DNA from: CAVQCA01 sp963763115
GTDB lineage: Bacteria; Pseudomonadota; Gammaproteobacteria; UBA9214
DNA length: 64,000 bases
Assembly (NCBI GenBank): GCA_963763115.1
Contig: CAVXNM010000049.1
Span: 3,679 to 67,678, forward strand
Direction of reading: 5' to 3'
The notes beneath the pieces were generated by a model. It worked only from the letters and a program-made list of their open reading frames with translations, was not told the DNA's origin and did not search any database. Position numbers and translations under genes: made by a program. Numbering within the stretch: position 1 is the first letter of the stretch; every line of letters starts with the position of its first letter. Below are positions 8,932-18,826 of the stretch, piece after piece.

Positions 8932-11900
8932 ATGCATCCAGCCTTTGTTCATCTGCGTGTACATACGGAATATTCCCTGGCGAATGGCACCGTCCGCATC
9001 AAACCGCTGGTCGAGACGGCGGCCGGGATGATGATGCCTGCCGTCGCGGTGACCGACCAAAGCAACCTGTTTTCGATGGTCAAGTTCTACCGTGCCGCCA
9101 TGAAAGCCGGCGTGAAACCTCTCATCGGCGTCGATCTCTGGATTACGGAGGGCTCCGGGAGCGGCCAACCTACCCGTATCGTCCTGCTTTGCAGGCATCA
9201 TGAGGGGTTTCTCAGCCTCACCCGACTGGTCTCGCGTACCTACACCGAGGGCCAGCAGCGAGGACTCCCGATGCTCGACAAGTCCTGGCTGGAGGGAAAC
9301 ACGCAGGGACTCATTGCGCTTTCCGGTGGCCGTTCAGGCGATATCGGACAGGCACTGCTGACCGGCAAGACTGCACAGGCGCGTACCCTGCTCGATGGCT
9401 GGTGCCGGCTGTTTCCGGACAGCTTCTACCTGGAACTGCAGCGCACGGGACGCCAGGGAGAGGAGGAATATTTGCACCGTGCCGTGAATCTGGCCGCTGC
9501 CGCCGATGTGCCGGTGGTTGCCACCAACGACGTGCATTTCCTGCGCTCAGCCGATTTCGAGGCGCATGAAGCCCGTGTCTGTATCAACGAAGGCCGCACC
9601 CTGAACGATCCCCGTCGCACCCGCCAGTTTACCGACCAGCAGTATCTGCGCAGCCCCGAAGAGATGGCGGAGCTCTTCCGGGATGTCCCCGAGGCGCTTG
9701 CCAACACGGTGGAAATCGCCAGGCGCTGCAACCTGGAACTCGAACTGGGCAAGAATTATCTCCCGGATTTTCCCGTTCCGGAGGGTTTGACGCTTGAGAA
9801 TTACTTTCGCGGGCAGGCGCGTGCAGGACTGGAACGGCGCCTGAAAAAAATACTGCCCATGGATACACCGGACGTCGAGACCCAGCGGCGTCGGTACCTG
9901 GATCGCCTCGAGACCGAGATCGATGTCATCATCGAAATGGGTTTTCCGGGCTATTTCATGATCGTTGCCGACTTCATTACCTGGGCCAAGCAAAACGGGA
10001 TACCCGTCGGTCCCGGGCGTGGATCGGGTGCCGGCTCGCTGGTTGCCTACGCCCTTACCATCACCGACCTCGATCCACTCCGCTACGACCTCCTGTTCGA
10101 GCGGTTTCTCAATCCGGAACGCGTCTCGATGCCGGATTTCGACGTGGATTTCTGCATGGACGGGCGCGACCGGGTCATCGATTACGTCGCCGAACGCTAC
10201 GGCAGGGACCGGGTTTCCCAGATCATCACCTACGGTTCCATGGCCGCCAAGGCGGTGGTGCGCGATGTCGGGCGGGTGCTGGGACACCCCTACGGGTTTG
10301 TTGACCGGATTGCCAAGCTGATTCCCTTCGAGATCGGCATCACCCTGGAGAGGGCGCTGGAGCAGGAGGCCGCGCTGCGTGAACTCTATGAAGGCGATGA
10401 GGATGTCAGAACCGTAATCGACCTCGCCAGGTCGCTCGAGGGGCTGGCGCGCAATGCGGGCAAGCACGCGGGCGGCGTGGTCATTGCTCCTTCGAAGCTG
10501 ACGGATTTCACGCCGCTTTATTGCGAACAGGGGGGCGAGGCGCTCGTCAGCCAGTTCGACAAGGACGACGTGGAGGCGGTGGGGCTGGTCAAGTTCGACT
10601 TTCTCGGCCTGCGCACCCTGACGATTATCGATCGCGCGCTGCAGACCATCAATTCCCGGGGTGCGTACAGCGGCGAGTCGGTGGTCGAAATTGAAAGCAT
10701 ACCCCTGTCGGACGCTGCGACCTTCGCGCAGTTGAAGTCCTGTGCAACCACCGCGGTGTTTCAGCTTGAGTCCTCCGGCATGAAGGATCTGATACGCCGC
10801 CTGCAACCGGACAGCTTCGAGGACATCGTGGCGCTGGTTGCCCTGTTCCGCCCCGGGCCGCTGCAGTCCGGAATGGTGGATGATTTCATCAAGCGCAAGC
10901 ACGGCGCGCTGGTCAGTTATCCGCATCCCGATCTCGAACCGGTACTCAAACCGACCTACGGCATCATTCTCTACCAGGAGCAGGTGATGCAGATCGCGCA
11001 GGTGCTCGCGGGGTACTCGCTGGGCGGGGCGGACCTGCTGCGACGGGCAATGGGCAAGAAAAAGCCGGAAGAAATGGCCAAGCAGCGCACCATCTTCCAG
11101 GAAGGCGCGCAGAAACGGGGCGTGGACGCCTCGGTCGCTGCCGGTATTTTCGACCTGATGGAGAAATTCGCCGGTTACGGATTCAATAAGAGCCACTCGG
11201 CCGCCTATGCGCTGATTTCCTACCAGACCGCCTGGCTGAAGGCGCATTACCCGGCGGCTTTCATGGCCGCGGTGCTATCCGCCGACATGGACAACACGGA
11301 CAAGATCGTGCGGCTGATGGCGGAATGCCGGGACATGAAGCTGAAGGTCGTGCCGCCGGATGTGAATTCCTCCGACTATTATTTTACCGCGTGTGCCGGT
11401 GACACGATCGTCTACGGGCTGGGTGCGATCAAGGGGGTGGGGCAGTCCGCAATCGAGGGCATGCTGCAGGAACGTGCAGGGAACGGCGTATTCTCCGATC
11501 TCTACGACCTGTGTCGGCGCGTCGACTTGCGCAAGGTCAACCGCCGGGTATTCGAGGCATTGATTCGGGCCGGTGCGCTGGACCCGATGGGGGACAACCG
11601 CGCCACACAGATGGCGAATCTGCCGCTGGCGATTAAACTTGCCGAACAGAATTCCCGCAATCAGGATACCGGGCAGGACGATCTGTTCGGCGAAACTACG
11701 GAGCACAGCTGTTCACCGCAGGCGAAGCTGTCTGTACCGGAATGGGACGAGGAACAGAAGCTGCTGGGCGAGAAGGAAACACTGGGCTTGTATCTCACCG
11801 GGCACCCGATCATCCGCTATCAGGATGAACTGGGGGGCATCATCAGCGGGACCCTGGCAAGCCTGGTGAACTTCGCCGGGGATACTGCCGCTGTGCCATC

Positions 11901-12432
11901 GGGACGTGGTGAAGGCTGGGAGCGGCCAGTGGTCATCGCCGGACTGGTCATGACGATGCGGGTTCGCAAGACTCAGCGTGGCGGCAACATCGCGTTTCTG
12001 ACCATCGATGATCATACCGCGCAGATCGACGTGCGCCTCTTCTCCGAGGTCTTCGACAAGCACCAGGCTCTGCTCGCCAAGGACAAGTTATTGGTGATAC
12101 AGGGTACACTGGGCATTGACGATTATTCCGGCGGCAACCAGGTTACCGCTCAGGCCGTCTATGACATCAACCAGGCGCGCGCGCAGTTTGCCCGGCGCCT
12201 CGTCGTTGGTGTCGAGGCGCGGCAGGCCGGCAACGGTTTCGTCAGTTCGCTGGCGGATGTCCTGCGACCTTTTCGCGAGGGAAAGTGCCGGGTGTGCATC
12301 GATTATCTCGGCGGCGGTGCGCAGGCGCGTATTGCGCTGGGAGACGACTGGACGGTTTATCCCACCGATGAACTTCTGCACCGACTTCGGGAGCTGGCCG
12401 GTTCGGAACGGGTGGCGGTTGAATACACCTGA
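8932..12432 (+). CDS. dnaE: DnaE, DNA polymerase III alpha subunit
   Basis: 1166 residues, the usual size. DnaE is the catalytic polymerase of the replicative holoenzyme. Order of domains: N-terminal PHP domain (FVHLRVHTEYSLANG), polymerase core with GRGSGAGSLVAYAL and the catalytic PDFDVDFCMDGRDRV (about residues 400-415), the fingers and helix-hairpin-helix region, and a C-terminal OB fold (WERPVVIAGLVMTMR). The gene is followed by accA, as in E. coli. No frameshift was seen. Confidence 0.98.
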   Translation: MHPAFVHLRVHTEYSLANGTVRIKPLVETAAGMMMPAVAVTDQSNLFSMVKFYRAAMKAGVKPLIGVDLWITEGSGSGQPTRIVLLCRHHEGFLSLTRLVSRTYTEGQQRGLPMLDKSWLEGNTQGLIALSGGRSGDIGQALLTGKTAQARTLLDGWCRLFPDSFYLELQRTGRQGEEEYLHRAVNLAAAADVPVVATNDVHFLRSADFEAHEARVCINEGRTLNDPRRTRQFTDQQYLRSPEEMAELFRDVPEALANTVEIARRCNLELELGKNYLPDFPVPEGLTLENYFRGQARAGLERRLKKILPMDTPDVETQRRRYLDRLETEIDVIIEMGFPGYFMIVADFITWAKQNGIPVGPGRGSGAGSLVAYALTITDLDPLRYDLLFERFLNPERVSMPDFDVDFCMDGRDRVIDYVAERYGRDRVSQIITYGSMAAKAVVRDVGRVLGHPYGFVDRIAKLIPFEIGITLERALEQEAALRELYEGDEDVRTVIDLARSLEGLARNAGKHAGGVVIAPSKLTDFTPLYCEQGGEALVSQFDKDDVEAVGLVKFDFLGLRTLTIIDRALQTINSRGAYSGESVVEIESIPLSDAATFAQLKSCATTAVFQLESSGMKDLIRRLQPDSFEDIVALVALFRPGPLQSGMVDDFIKRKHGALVSYPHPDLEPVLKPTYGIILYQEQVMQIAQVLAGYSLGGADLLRRAMGKKKPEEMAKQRTIFQEGAQKRGVDASVAAGIFDLMEKFAGYGFNKSHSAAYALISYQTAWLKAHYPAAFMAAVLSADMDNTDKIVRLMAECRDMKLKVVPPDVNSSDYYFTACAGDTIVYGLGAIKGVGQSAIEGMLQERAGNGVFSDLYDLCRRVDLRKVNRRVFEALIRAGALDPMGDNRATQMANLPLAIKLAEQNSRNQDTGQDDLFGETTEHSCSPQAKLSVPEWDEEQKLLGEKETLGLYLTGHPIIRYQDELGGIISGTLASLVNFAGDTAAVPSGRGEGWERPVVIAGLVMTMRVRKTQRGGNIAFLTIDDHTAQIDVRLFSEVFDKHQALLAKDKLLVIQGTLGIDDYSGGNQVTAQAVYDINQARAQFARRLVVGVEARQAGNGFVSSLADVLRPFREGKCRVCIDYLGGGAQARIALGDDWTVYPTDELLHRLRELAGSERVAVEYT

Positions 12433-12502
12433 GCGGCGCTTGTTTCAACGGGGTGTAAACGGTACCTTAAGTGGCTATCACAAAACCCGCTGGACTTATG
12501 AC

Positions 12503-13468
12503 ATGAATCTGAATTTCCTGGAATTCGAGCAGCCTATTGCCGAACTCGAAGCGAAAATCGACGAGTTGCGCTACATCGGCGACGACGCCGATGTGAACAT
12601 CCATGAAGAGGTGTCAAAGCTAGAGGCGAAGAGCAAGACGCTGACCCAGTCCATCTTTTCCAGTCTCAGCGCCTGGCAGATTTCCCAGCTGGCCCGCCAC
12701 CCGCAGCGTCCCTACACCCTGGACTATGTCGTACGGGTATTCACCGATTTCCAGGAACTTCACGGTGACCGCTGCTATGCAGATGACCGCGCCATCATCG
12801 GCGGCGTGGCGCGTCTCGACGGCATTCCGGTGATGATCATCGGCCAGCAGAAAGGGCGCGACACCAAGGAGAAACTGCATCGCAATTTCGGCATGCCGCG
12901 GCCCGAGGGTTACCGCAAGGCGATGCGCCTGATGAAGATGGCGGAACGCTTCGGCTTGCCGCTGCTGACCTTCATCGATACCCCGGGCGCCTATCCGGGT
13001 ATCGGCGCTGAGGAACGCGGGCAGAGCGAGGCGATCGCCAGAAACCTGTTCGTTATGTCGGACCTGCGTGTCCCGGTCATCTGTACGGTGATTGGCGAGG
13101 GCGGTTCGGGCGGCGCGCTCGCAATCGGCATCGGCGACCGGATCCTTATGCTGCAATACAGCACCTACTCGGTGATCTCGCCCGAAGGCTGCGCCTCGAT
13201 ACTCTGGAAAAGCGCGGATAACGCGGAGGATGCCGCCGAGGCTCTCGGCATCACCTCAAAACGTTTGAAGGAACTCGGTCTGATCGACAGGATTATCGAG
13301 GAACCGCTCGGAGGCGCCCACCGTGATATCGATGCCATGGCCGCGAGTCTCAGGCAGGTCCTGCTGGAGGAACTGCGCCATTTGCAGGCGATTCCCCCGC
13401 AGGAGCTGATGGAGGCCCGCTACCGGCATCTCATGGCCTATGGCGAATACGCCGACCGCCAGTCCTGA
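12503..13468 (+). CDS. accA: AccA, acetyl-CoA carboxylase carboxyltransferase alpha subunit
   Basis: 321 residues from ATG 12503. The same frame is open upstream into dnaE, but the family N-terminus MNLNFLEFEQPIAELEAKI fixes the start. AccA with AccD transfers carboxyl from biotin to acetyl-CoA to make malonyl-CoA. Conserved stretches include FGMPRPEGYRKA, FIDTPGAYPG and GEGGSGGALAIG, which form the oxyanion-stabilising crotonase-fold core. The dnaE-accA-tilS order is typical. Confidence 0.98.
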   Translation: MNLNFLEFEQPIAELEAKIDELRYIGDDADVNIHEEVSKLEAKSKTLTQSIFSSLSAWQISQLARHPQRPYTLDYVVRVFTDFQELHGDRCYADDRAIIGGVARLDGIPVMIIGQQKGRDTKEKLHRNFGMPRPEGYRKAMRLMKMAERFGLPLLTFIDTPGAYPGIGAEERGQSEAIARNLFVMSDLRVPVICTVIGEGGSGGALAIGIGDRILMLQYSTYSVISPEGCASILWKSADNAEDAAEALGITSKRLKELGLIDRIIEEPLGGAHRDIDAMAASLRQVLLEELRHLQAIPPQELMEARYRHLMAYGEYADRQS

Positions 13469-13511
13469 CCGGCGCTGATTATCCCCAGCGGGCGGTTGTA
13501 TACAGGGTCCG

Positions 13512-14840
13512 ATGGAGTTTTCTCCGGATTACCTGCAGAGGCAACTGACGGACTTGCCCGCCGACGCCTGCTGCTGGGTCGCCTACAGCGGCGGTGTCGA
13601 CTCCCATGTGCTGCTGCATGCCCTGGCGGCCTTGCCTCCCGGACAACCTTGCCGTGTCGCCGCCGTACATATCAACCATGGCCTGCAGGCCGGTGCCGCC
13701 GCCTGGGATGAACATTGCCGAATCGTGTGCGTCGGACTCGGTGTCCACTATGTTTCCATGCAGGCGGATGGCCGTGCCATCGCCGGCGAGAGCCGCGAGG
13801 CCGCGGCGCGGGCGGCACGCTATGCCGTGCTGAAAGCCTGGCTGCCGCAGCGGCACTACCTGCTGACCGCCCAGCACCGGGACGACCAGGCGGAGACGCT
13901 GCTGCTGCAGCTGCTGCGCGGCAGCGGTGTGAAGGGGCTGGCCGCAATGCCCCGGCTGGTGCCATTCGGCGCTGGCAGCCTGCTGCGCCCGTTGCTCGGT
14001 TGCAGCCGCAATGCGTTGCTCGACTATGCACTGGCGAATCGTTTGAACTGGGTGGACGATCCCAGCAACCGGGATATTTCCCTGGATCGCAACTTCCTCC
14101 GCCACCAGGTACTGCCGGTGCTGCACCAGCGCTGGCCCGCCCTGTCGGCCACGCTGTCACGGAGCGCACGCCACTGTGCCGAGGCGGCGCTGATCCTGGA
14201 GGATCTGGCAAGGCAGGATCTCGCCATGCTCGTCGATGAATCGAAGGATACCCTGCCGGTTTCCGGTCTGCTTCAATTGCCCCCGGAGCGGCAACGCAAC
14301 AGCTTGCGCCACTGGATGGCAGAAAAAGGCGGAACGACCCCGTCCGAGGCCGTGCTTGCGCGGATCGTGAACGACATCCTGGGCAGCCGCGCGGATGCCG
14401 AAGCCTGTGTGTGCTGGGGTGACTGCGAGCTGCGGCGTTACCGTGACCGTCTCTATCTGCTGCCGCGGGACACGCGGCAAGATATGCCCGCCTGGCTCGA
14501 GTGGCGGACGGAGACAGTGCTGGAACTCCCGCAGGCGGGCGGCTTGCTGAGCGCGAGCCGCCGCACGGGTAGTGGCGTGCGTGCCGCGGACTGCGTCGAG
14601 GCGGAGGTGCGCGTGACCTGGCGTCACGGGGGTGAACGCTGCCGTCCCGCAGGACGCCGGCACCACCATCCACTGAAAAAGCTGTTCCAGGAAGCCGGTA
14701 TCCCCCCCTGGGAGCGTGGGCGTATCCCGCTGGTGTACATCGGCGACGAGCTGGCGGCTGTGGCGGACCTCTGGGTGTGCGACCCGTTCAGCGCCGGACC
14801 GGGAGAAGCCGGGTTCACCATCCGCTGGTACAGGGGCTGA
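13512..14840 (+). CDS. tilS: TilS, tRNA(Ile)-lysidine synthetase
   Basis: 442 residues. TilS attaches lysine to C34 of tRNA-Ile(CAU), changing it to read AUA. The N-terminal PP-loop motif is clear (AYSGGVDSHVLLHAL), with the downstream ATP-site motif TAQHRDDQAETLLLQLLRGSG. The central and C-terminal substrate-binding domains are present (RKKLFQEAGIPPW-like segment HHHPLKKLFQEAGIPPWERG). It lies 43 bp after accA and is followed by pyrG. Confidence 0.96.
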   Translation: MEFSPDYLQRQLTDLPADACCWVAYSGGVDSHVLLHALAALPPGQPCRVAAVHINHGLQAGAAAWDEHCRIVCVGLGVHYVSMQADGRAIAGESREAAARAARYAVLKAWLPQRHYLLTAQHRDDQAETLLLQLLRGSGVKGLAAMPRLVPFGAGSLLRPLLGCSRNALLDYALANRLNWVDDPSNRDISLDRNFLRHQVLPVLHQRWPALSATLSRSARHCAEAALILEDLARQDLAMLVDESKDTLPVSGLLQLPPERQRNSLRHWMAEKGGTTPSEAVLARIVNDILGSRADAEACVCWGDCELRRYRDRLYLLPRDTRQDMPAWLEWRTETVLELPQAGGLLSASRRTGSGVRAADCVEAEVRVTWRHGGERCRPAGRRHHHPLKKLFQEAGIPPWERGRIPLVYIGDELAAVADLWVCDPFSAGPGEAGFTIRWYRG

Positions 14841-14963
14841 TCCCGCGCTGCCGTCCGGGGGGTGTCCACCCGAGTCGCGAAGTAATTGAGGTAAGCGCCC
14901 CGATCTGGTAACGTTCACTCCCGTCCAGCGAGCCCGGTGCCGTATCCTGATCCCACAGTGTTG

Positions 14964-16633
14964 ATGACCCGTTTTATCTTTATTACCGGTGGCGTCGTTT
15001 CCTCTCTGGGCAAGGGCATCGCCTCCGCCTCGCTTGGCAGCTTACTGGAGTCCGGGGTCTCAAGGTCACCCTGCTCAAGCTGGATCCCTACATCAACGTG
15101 GATCCCGGCACCATGAGCCCGTTCCAGCACGGCGAGGTGTTCGTGACCGACGACGGCACCGAAACCGACCTGGACCTCGGCCATTACGAGCGCTTCGTGC
15201 GCACGACCATGGGGAAGAACAACAACTTCACCACTGGCCAGATCTACGAGAACGTGATTCGCAAGGAACGCCGCGGGGATTATCTCGGCGCGACCGTGCA
15301 GGTCATTCCGCACATCACCGACGAGATCAAGCGCTGCATCCGGACGGGCGCCGACGAGGCGGATGTCGCACTGGTTGAAATTGGCGGAACCGTGGGTGAC
15401 ATCGAGTCCCTGCCGTTCCTGGAAGCCATACGCCAGATGGGCGTGGAACTGGGCCGCTCACAGACCCTGTTCATGCACCTGACGCTGGTTCCCTATATTG
15501 CGGTTTCAGGCGAGATCAAGACCAAGCCGACCCAGCACTCGGTAAAGGAACTGCGTTCCATCGGTATTCAGCCGGATATCCTCCTGTGCCGTGCCGATCG
15601 ATCCCTGCCGCCGGCCGAGCGCCGCAAGGTGGCCCTGTTCACCAATGTGGACGAACGCGCAGTTATCTCGGCGGTGGATGTGGACAGTATCTACAAGATA
15701 CCGCAACTGCTTCATGCCCAGCATCTCGATGATATTGTCGTTGAGAAGTTCGGAATCGAGACACCGCCGGCCGACCTGTCGGAGTGGGAAAAGGTCAACC
15801 GGGACAGCGAACTGCGCACCGGCGAGGTCACTATTGCGATGGTAGGCAAGTACGTCGATCTGACCGAATCCTACAAATCACTGTCCGAAGCCCTGATCCA
15901 TGCCGGTATTCACACCCGCACCAACGTCACCATCCGCTACGTGGATTCCGAGACCATCGAATCACGGAGTACTGGCGTACTCGAGGGCGCGGACGGCATA
16001 CTGGTTCCCGGCGGTTTCGGGGAGCGCGGCGTGGAGGGCAAGATCGCCGCGGTGCGTTATGCGCGCGAGAACAGTATTCCGTATCTGGGAATCTGTTTGG
16101 GCATGCAGGTTGCCGTCATCGAGTTCGCACGTCATGTGGCCGGGCTCGAAGGAGCACATTCGACGGAATTCGCAAGGACGACACACCACCCGGTGATCGC
16201 GCTGATCACCGAATGGAGTCGCGAGGACGGCGGCCTGGAGAAACGCAGCGAGGACTCGGATCTCGGCGGATCCATGCGTCTTGGCGGGCAGAAGTGCCGG
16301 CTCGTCCCCGGCAGCCTGGCGCACTCCGTCTACAAAAAGAATGTGATCGTCGAACGTCATCGTCACCGTTATGAATTCAACAACCAGTACCGTCAGGTAC
16401 TTGAAGAGAACGGCCTGATCATGTCCGGGGTGTCGATGGACGGCAATCTGGTTGAGGTGGTCGAGGTGAGGGATCATCCCTGGTTTCTCGGTTGCCAGTT
16501 CCATCCGGAGTTCACCTCGACTCCGCGCGATGGACATCCGCTGTTCTCCGGCTACATTCAGGCCGCGCGTGCCTACCGTCAGCGGTGCGAGGCGGAACGC
16601 TCCGGCCACGTCATGGCGGAAGCGGGTTCCTGA
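14964..16633 (+). CDS. pyrG: PyrG, CTP synthase, with one apparent frameshift near codon 30
   Basis: CTP synthase aminates UTP to CTP using glutamine. From ATG 14964 the frame reads the family N-terminus (FIFITGGVVSSLGKGIASAS, the P-loop) and then goes out of frame at about 15051-15056. The rest of the protein continues in another frame from LKVTLLKLDPYINVDPGTMSP to the end at 16633. Adding one base in the run tccgggg restores a single ~556-residue protein. The C-terminal class I glutaminase domain is intact (nucleophile in YLGICLGMQ, His-Glu in CQFHPEFTS). As the gene is essential, the missing base is most likely a sequence error. Without correction only a 511-residue form from ATG 15098, lacking the P-loop, could be made. 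Confidence 0.93.
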
Positions 16634-16687
16634 ATCCCGCCTGGTGTTCCGTCCCACAGGCAGCCTAGTCGCAGGAGCAGTCGAATC

Positions 16688-17527
16688 GTGAAATTGTGTG
16701 GATTCGAGGCCGGCATTGACCAGCCTTTCTTTTTGATTGCCGGCCCGTGCGTCATCGAGAGCGAGGCGCTGGCCATCGACACCGCCGGAGAACTGAAGGC
16801 AATCGCCGCGGCGCTGGATATCCCGTTCATATACAAGTCCTCGTATGACAAGGCCAACCGCTCGTCGCATAAAAGCTTCCGCGGTCCTGGCGTGGACGAG
16901 GGCTTGCGGATACTGCAGCTCGTCAGGACGCAGATCGATGTGCCCGTCCTCACCGACGTACATGAGGACACGCCTCTGGATGAGGTCTCGGCGGTCGTCG
17001 ATGTCCTGCAGACACCAGCCTTTCTGTGCCGCCAGACCAACTTCATCCAGAATGTCGCCGCCCAGGGCAAGCCGGTCAATATCAAGAAAGGTCAGTTCAT
17101 GTCGCCCTGGGACATGCGCAATGTCGTCGACAAGGCTCAGGCCACCGGGAATCCGCAGATCATGGTCTGCGAACGAGGCGCCTCGTTCGGTTACAATAAT
17201 CTGGTCTCCGATATGCGTTCCCTCGCGGTGATGCGCAACTGCGGCGTACCGGTGGTGTTCGATGCCACCCATTCGGTACAGCTGCCCGGCGGGCAGGGTG
17301 ACCGTTCCGGCGGTCAACGCGAGTTCGTGCCCGTGCTGGCGCGAGCCGCTACGGCTGCCGGCATCTCCGGCCTGTTTATGGAAACCCACCCCGACCCGGA
17401 CAAGGCACTGAGTGATGGTCCAAACGCCTGGCCGATGGCGCGTCTGCGGGACTTGCTCGAGGTCCTGAAAAGGATCGACGCCACGGTCAAGTCACTGCCT
17501 TTCGCGGAAACAGGGTTAATGCAATGA
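16688..17527 (+). CDS. kdsA: KdsA, 3-deoxy-D-manno-octulosonate 8-phosphate synthase
   Basis: 279 residues from a GTG start. KdsA condenses phosphoenolpyruvate with arabinose 5-phosphate to give KDO-8-phosphate for the LPS inner core. Family blocks are clear: LIAGPCVIESE, YKSSYDKANRSS, LTDVHE, TNFIQNVAAQGKPVNIKKGQ, VCERGASFGYNNLV, and FDATHSVQ. The usual gene order pyrG-kdsA-eno is kept. A repeat-rich intergenic stretch separates it from eno. Confidence 0.97.
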   Translation: MKLCGFEAGIDQPFFLIAGPCVIESEALAIDTAGELKAIAAALDIPFIYKSSYDKANRSSHKSFRGPGVDEGLRILQLVRTQIDVPVLTDVHEDTPLDEVSAVVDVLQTPAFLCRQTNFIQNVAAQGKPVNIKKGQFMSPWDMRNVVDKAQATGNPQIMVCERGASFGYNNLVSDMRSLAVMRNCGVPVVFDATHSVQLPGGQGDRSGGQREFVPVLARAATAAGISGLFMETHPDPDKALSDGPNAWPMARLRDLLEVLKRIDATVKSLPFAETGLMQ

Positions 17528-17560
17528 CGGGGGGCAGTGCCCGTCGCTGATCGAGCCATT

Positions 17561-17747
17561 CACCACTAAAGACGCAAAGGGATTCTCTAGTCAAGAAATG
17601 AATCATGGAACCTGAACCAGTCATCCCTGAGAAGCGGGGATTCAGCATGACACTGATTCTGCAAAGACTCGATTCCCGTTTGCGCGGGAATGACGGACTT
17701 AAGTCGTCCTTAAACACTTTTGCGGTCATTGCGCCTTCGCGGCGAAT
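17561..17747. repeat. intergenic element with inverted CGCAAAG-type ends (copy A)
   Basis: The left end (CACCACTAAAGACGCAAAGG, 17561-17580) and right end (about 17726-17747, TTGCGCCTTCGCGGCGAATA) resemble the ends of three other intergenic elements in this window in inverted orientation. Copy A contains a second, unrelated repeat inside it (17621-17695). Confidence 0.6.
17621..17695. repeat. dRS3-like ATTCCC-N8-GGGAAT repeat pair
   Basis: An exact ATTCCC-N8-GGGAAT unit lies at 17672-17691. A diverged partner (ATCCC...GGGGAT, 17623-17641) lies in opposite orientation about 30 bp upstream, with TCATCCC and GGGAATGACGG as outer ends. This resembles the dRS3 type of short repeat described in Neisseria and similar small repeats in other proteobacteria. 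Confidence 0.55.
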
Positions 17748-17807
17748 ACATTTTAAATGGATGAACATTCGCCGTGCCTTGCTGATGGCGAATTAACGGA
17801 TAAAGAA

Positions 17808-18475
17808 ATGTCGAAGATTACGGAATTGGCTGGATGGGAAATTCTCGACTCCCGTGGAAATCCCACGGTGAGGCGGAAGTGACGCTGGCCAGTGGTGCCG
17901 TGGGTCGTGCCGCGGTGTCTTCCGGCGCCTCGACCGGTACGCGTGAAGCCGTAGAGCTGCGAGACGGCGACAAGAAACGCTATGGCGGGAAGGGTGTATT
18001 GAAAGCCGTCGGCCACGTGAATAGCGAGATCCGATCCGCGCTGCTCGGCAACGACGCCGCAGACCAGGCCGGCATCGACCGACTGCTGATCGTGGGCGGG
18101 CGGTTGCAGCTGGTCGGCGACGACCTGTTCGTCACCAATACCAGGATCCTCCAGCAAGGAATCGACAAGGGCATCGCCAATTCGATTCTGATCAAGCTCA
18201 ACCAGATTGGAACCCTGAGGGAGACGCTGGCGGCGATAAAGATGGCAAATGACGCAGGCTACACCGCAGTCATATCGCATCGCTCCGGCGAGACCGAGGA
18301 CGTGACCATCGCCGATGTGACCGTGGCGACGTCGGCGACCCAGATCAAGACGGGGTCGCTGTCCCGAACGGACCGGGTGGCCAAGTATAACCAGCTGATA
18401 CACATCGAAAACGAGTTGGGTGAGGCGGCGAGTTATGCCGGTCGTTCGGCGTTCAGGCATCTTGCTGGCGGTTGA
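17808..18475 (+). pseudogene. eno: enolase with a frameshift and a ~210-codon internal gap
   Basis: Enolase interconverts 2-phosphoglycerate and phosphoenolpyruvate and normally has ~430 residues. ATG 17808 opens with the true N-terminus (SKITELAGWEILDSRGNPTV) but a base is missing at about 17870 (gtgaggcg where gtggaggcg is expected). The remainder reads in the next frame from AEVTLASGAVGRAAVSSGAS. At about 18085-18095 the sequence jumps in frame from residue ~95 to ~308 (E. coli numbering). The metal and catalytic residues of the middle part (E167, E208, D245, E289 equivalents) are absent, while D316, K341, H369 and K392 equivalents remain. The encoded protein would be inactive. As eno is normally essential, either a second copy exists or the assembly is faulty here. 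Confidence 0.9.
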
Positions 18476-18526
18476 TGAGGGCATGGGCAGGCTGTCCTGT
18501 AACTTGACCGATGTACCCGCCATGCC

Positions 18527-18796
18527 ATGAGGAAACTGATTCTCTTTCTGGTCATTCTTCTGGTTTATTTGCAATACCGGCTTTGGCTGGGCGACGGCGG
18601 GTTGCTGGAATTATGGGATGTTCATCAGGAAGTCGAGGCCCAGCGCGAGGAAAACGCGCTTCTGCGCGAGCGCAATGAAGCGCTCAACGCCCAGGTGCTG
18701 GATCTCAAGCAGGGGCAGGATGCCATCGAGGAGCGCGCCCGGGAGGACATGGGTATGGTCAAGCAAGGGGAAACGTTCTACCAGGTCGTGGAATAG
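18527..18796 (+). CDS. ftsB: FtsB, cell division protein
   Basis: 89 residues. FtsB is a small bitopic inner-membrane protein that bridges FtsL and FtsQ in the divisome. It shows a short cytoplasmic tip, one transmembrane helix (about residues 3-20), then a periplasmic coiled coil (about residues 28-65) and a C-terminal REDMGMVKQGETFYQV segment that matches the family. The eno-ftsB-ispD order supports the call. Confidence 0.94.
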   Translation: MRKLILFLVILLVYLQYRLWLGDGGLLELWDVHQEVEAQREENALLRERNEALNAQVLDLKQGQDAIEERAREDMGMVKQGETFYQVVE

Positions 18797-18826
18797 TCCT
18801 GACCCCGGTGGACCGTACTGATCGAT

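Noticed and set aside
8743..9201. 152-codon minus-strand frame at the start of dnaE
   Set aside because: Lies mostly antisense to the conserved PHP domain of dnaE and has no family features.
9547..11247. 566-codon open frame antisense to dnaE
   Set aside because: It mirrors codon bias of dnaE, has no recognisable domain, and dnaE is intact on the other strand.
13672..14673. 333-codon Arg/Ser/Pro-rich frame antisense to tilS
   Set aside because: Composition typical of a shadow frame in GC-rich DNA.
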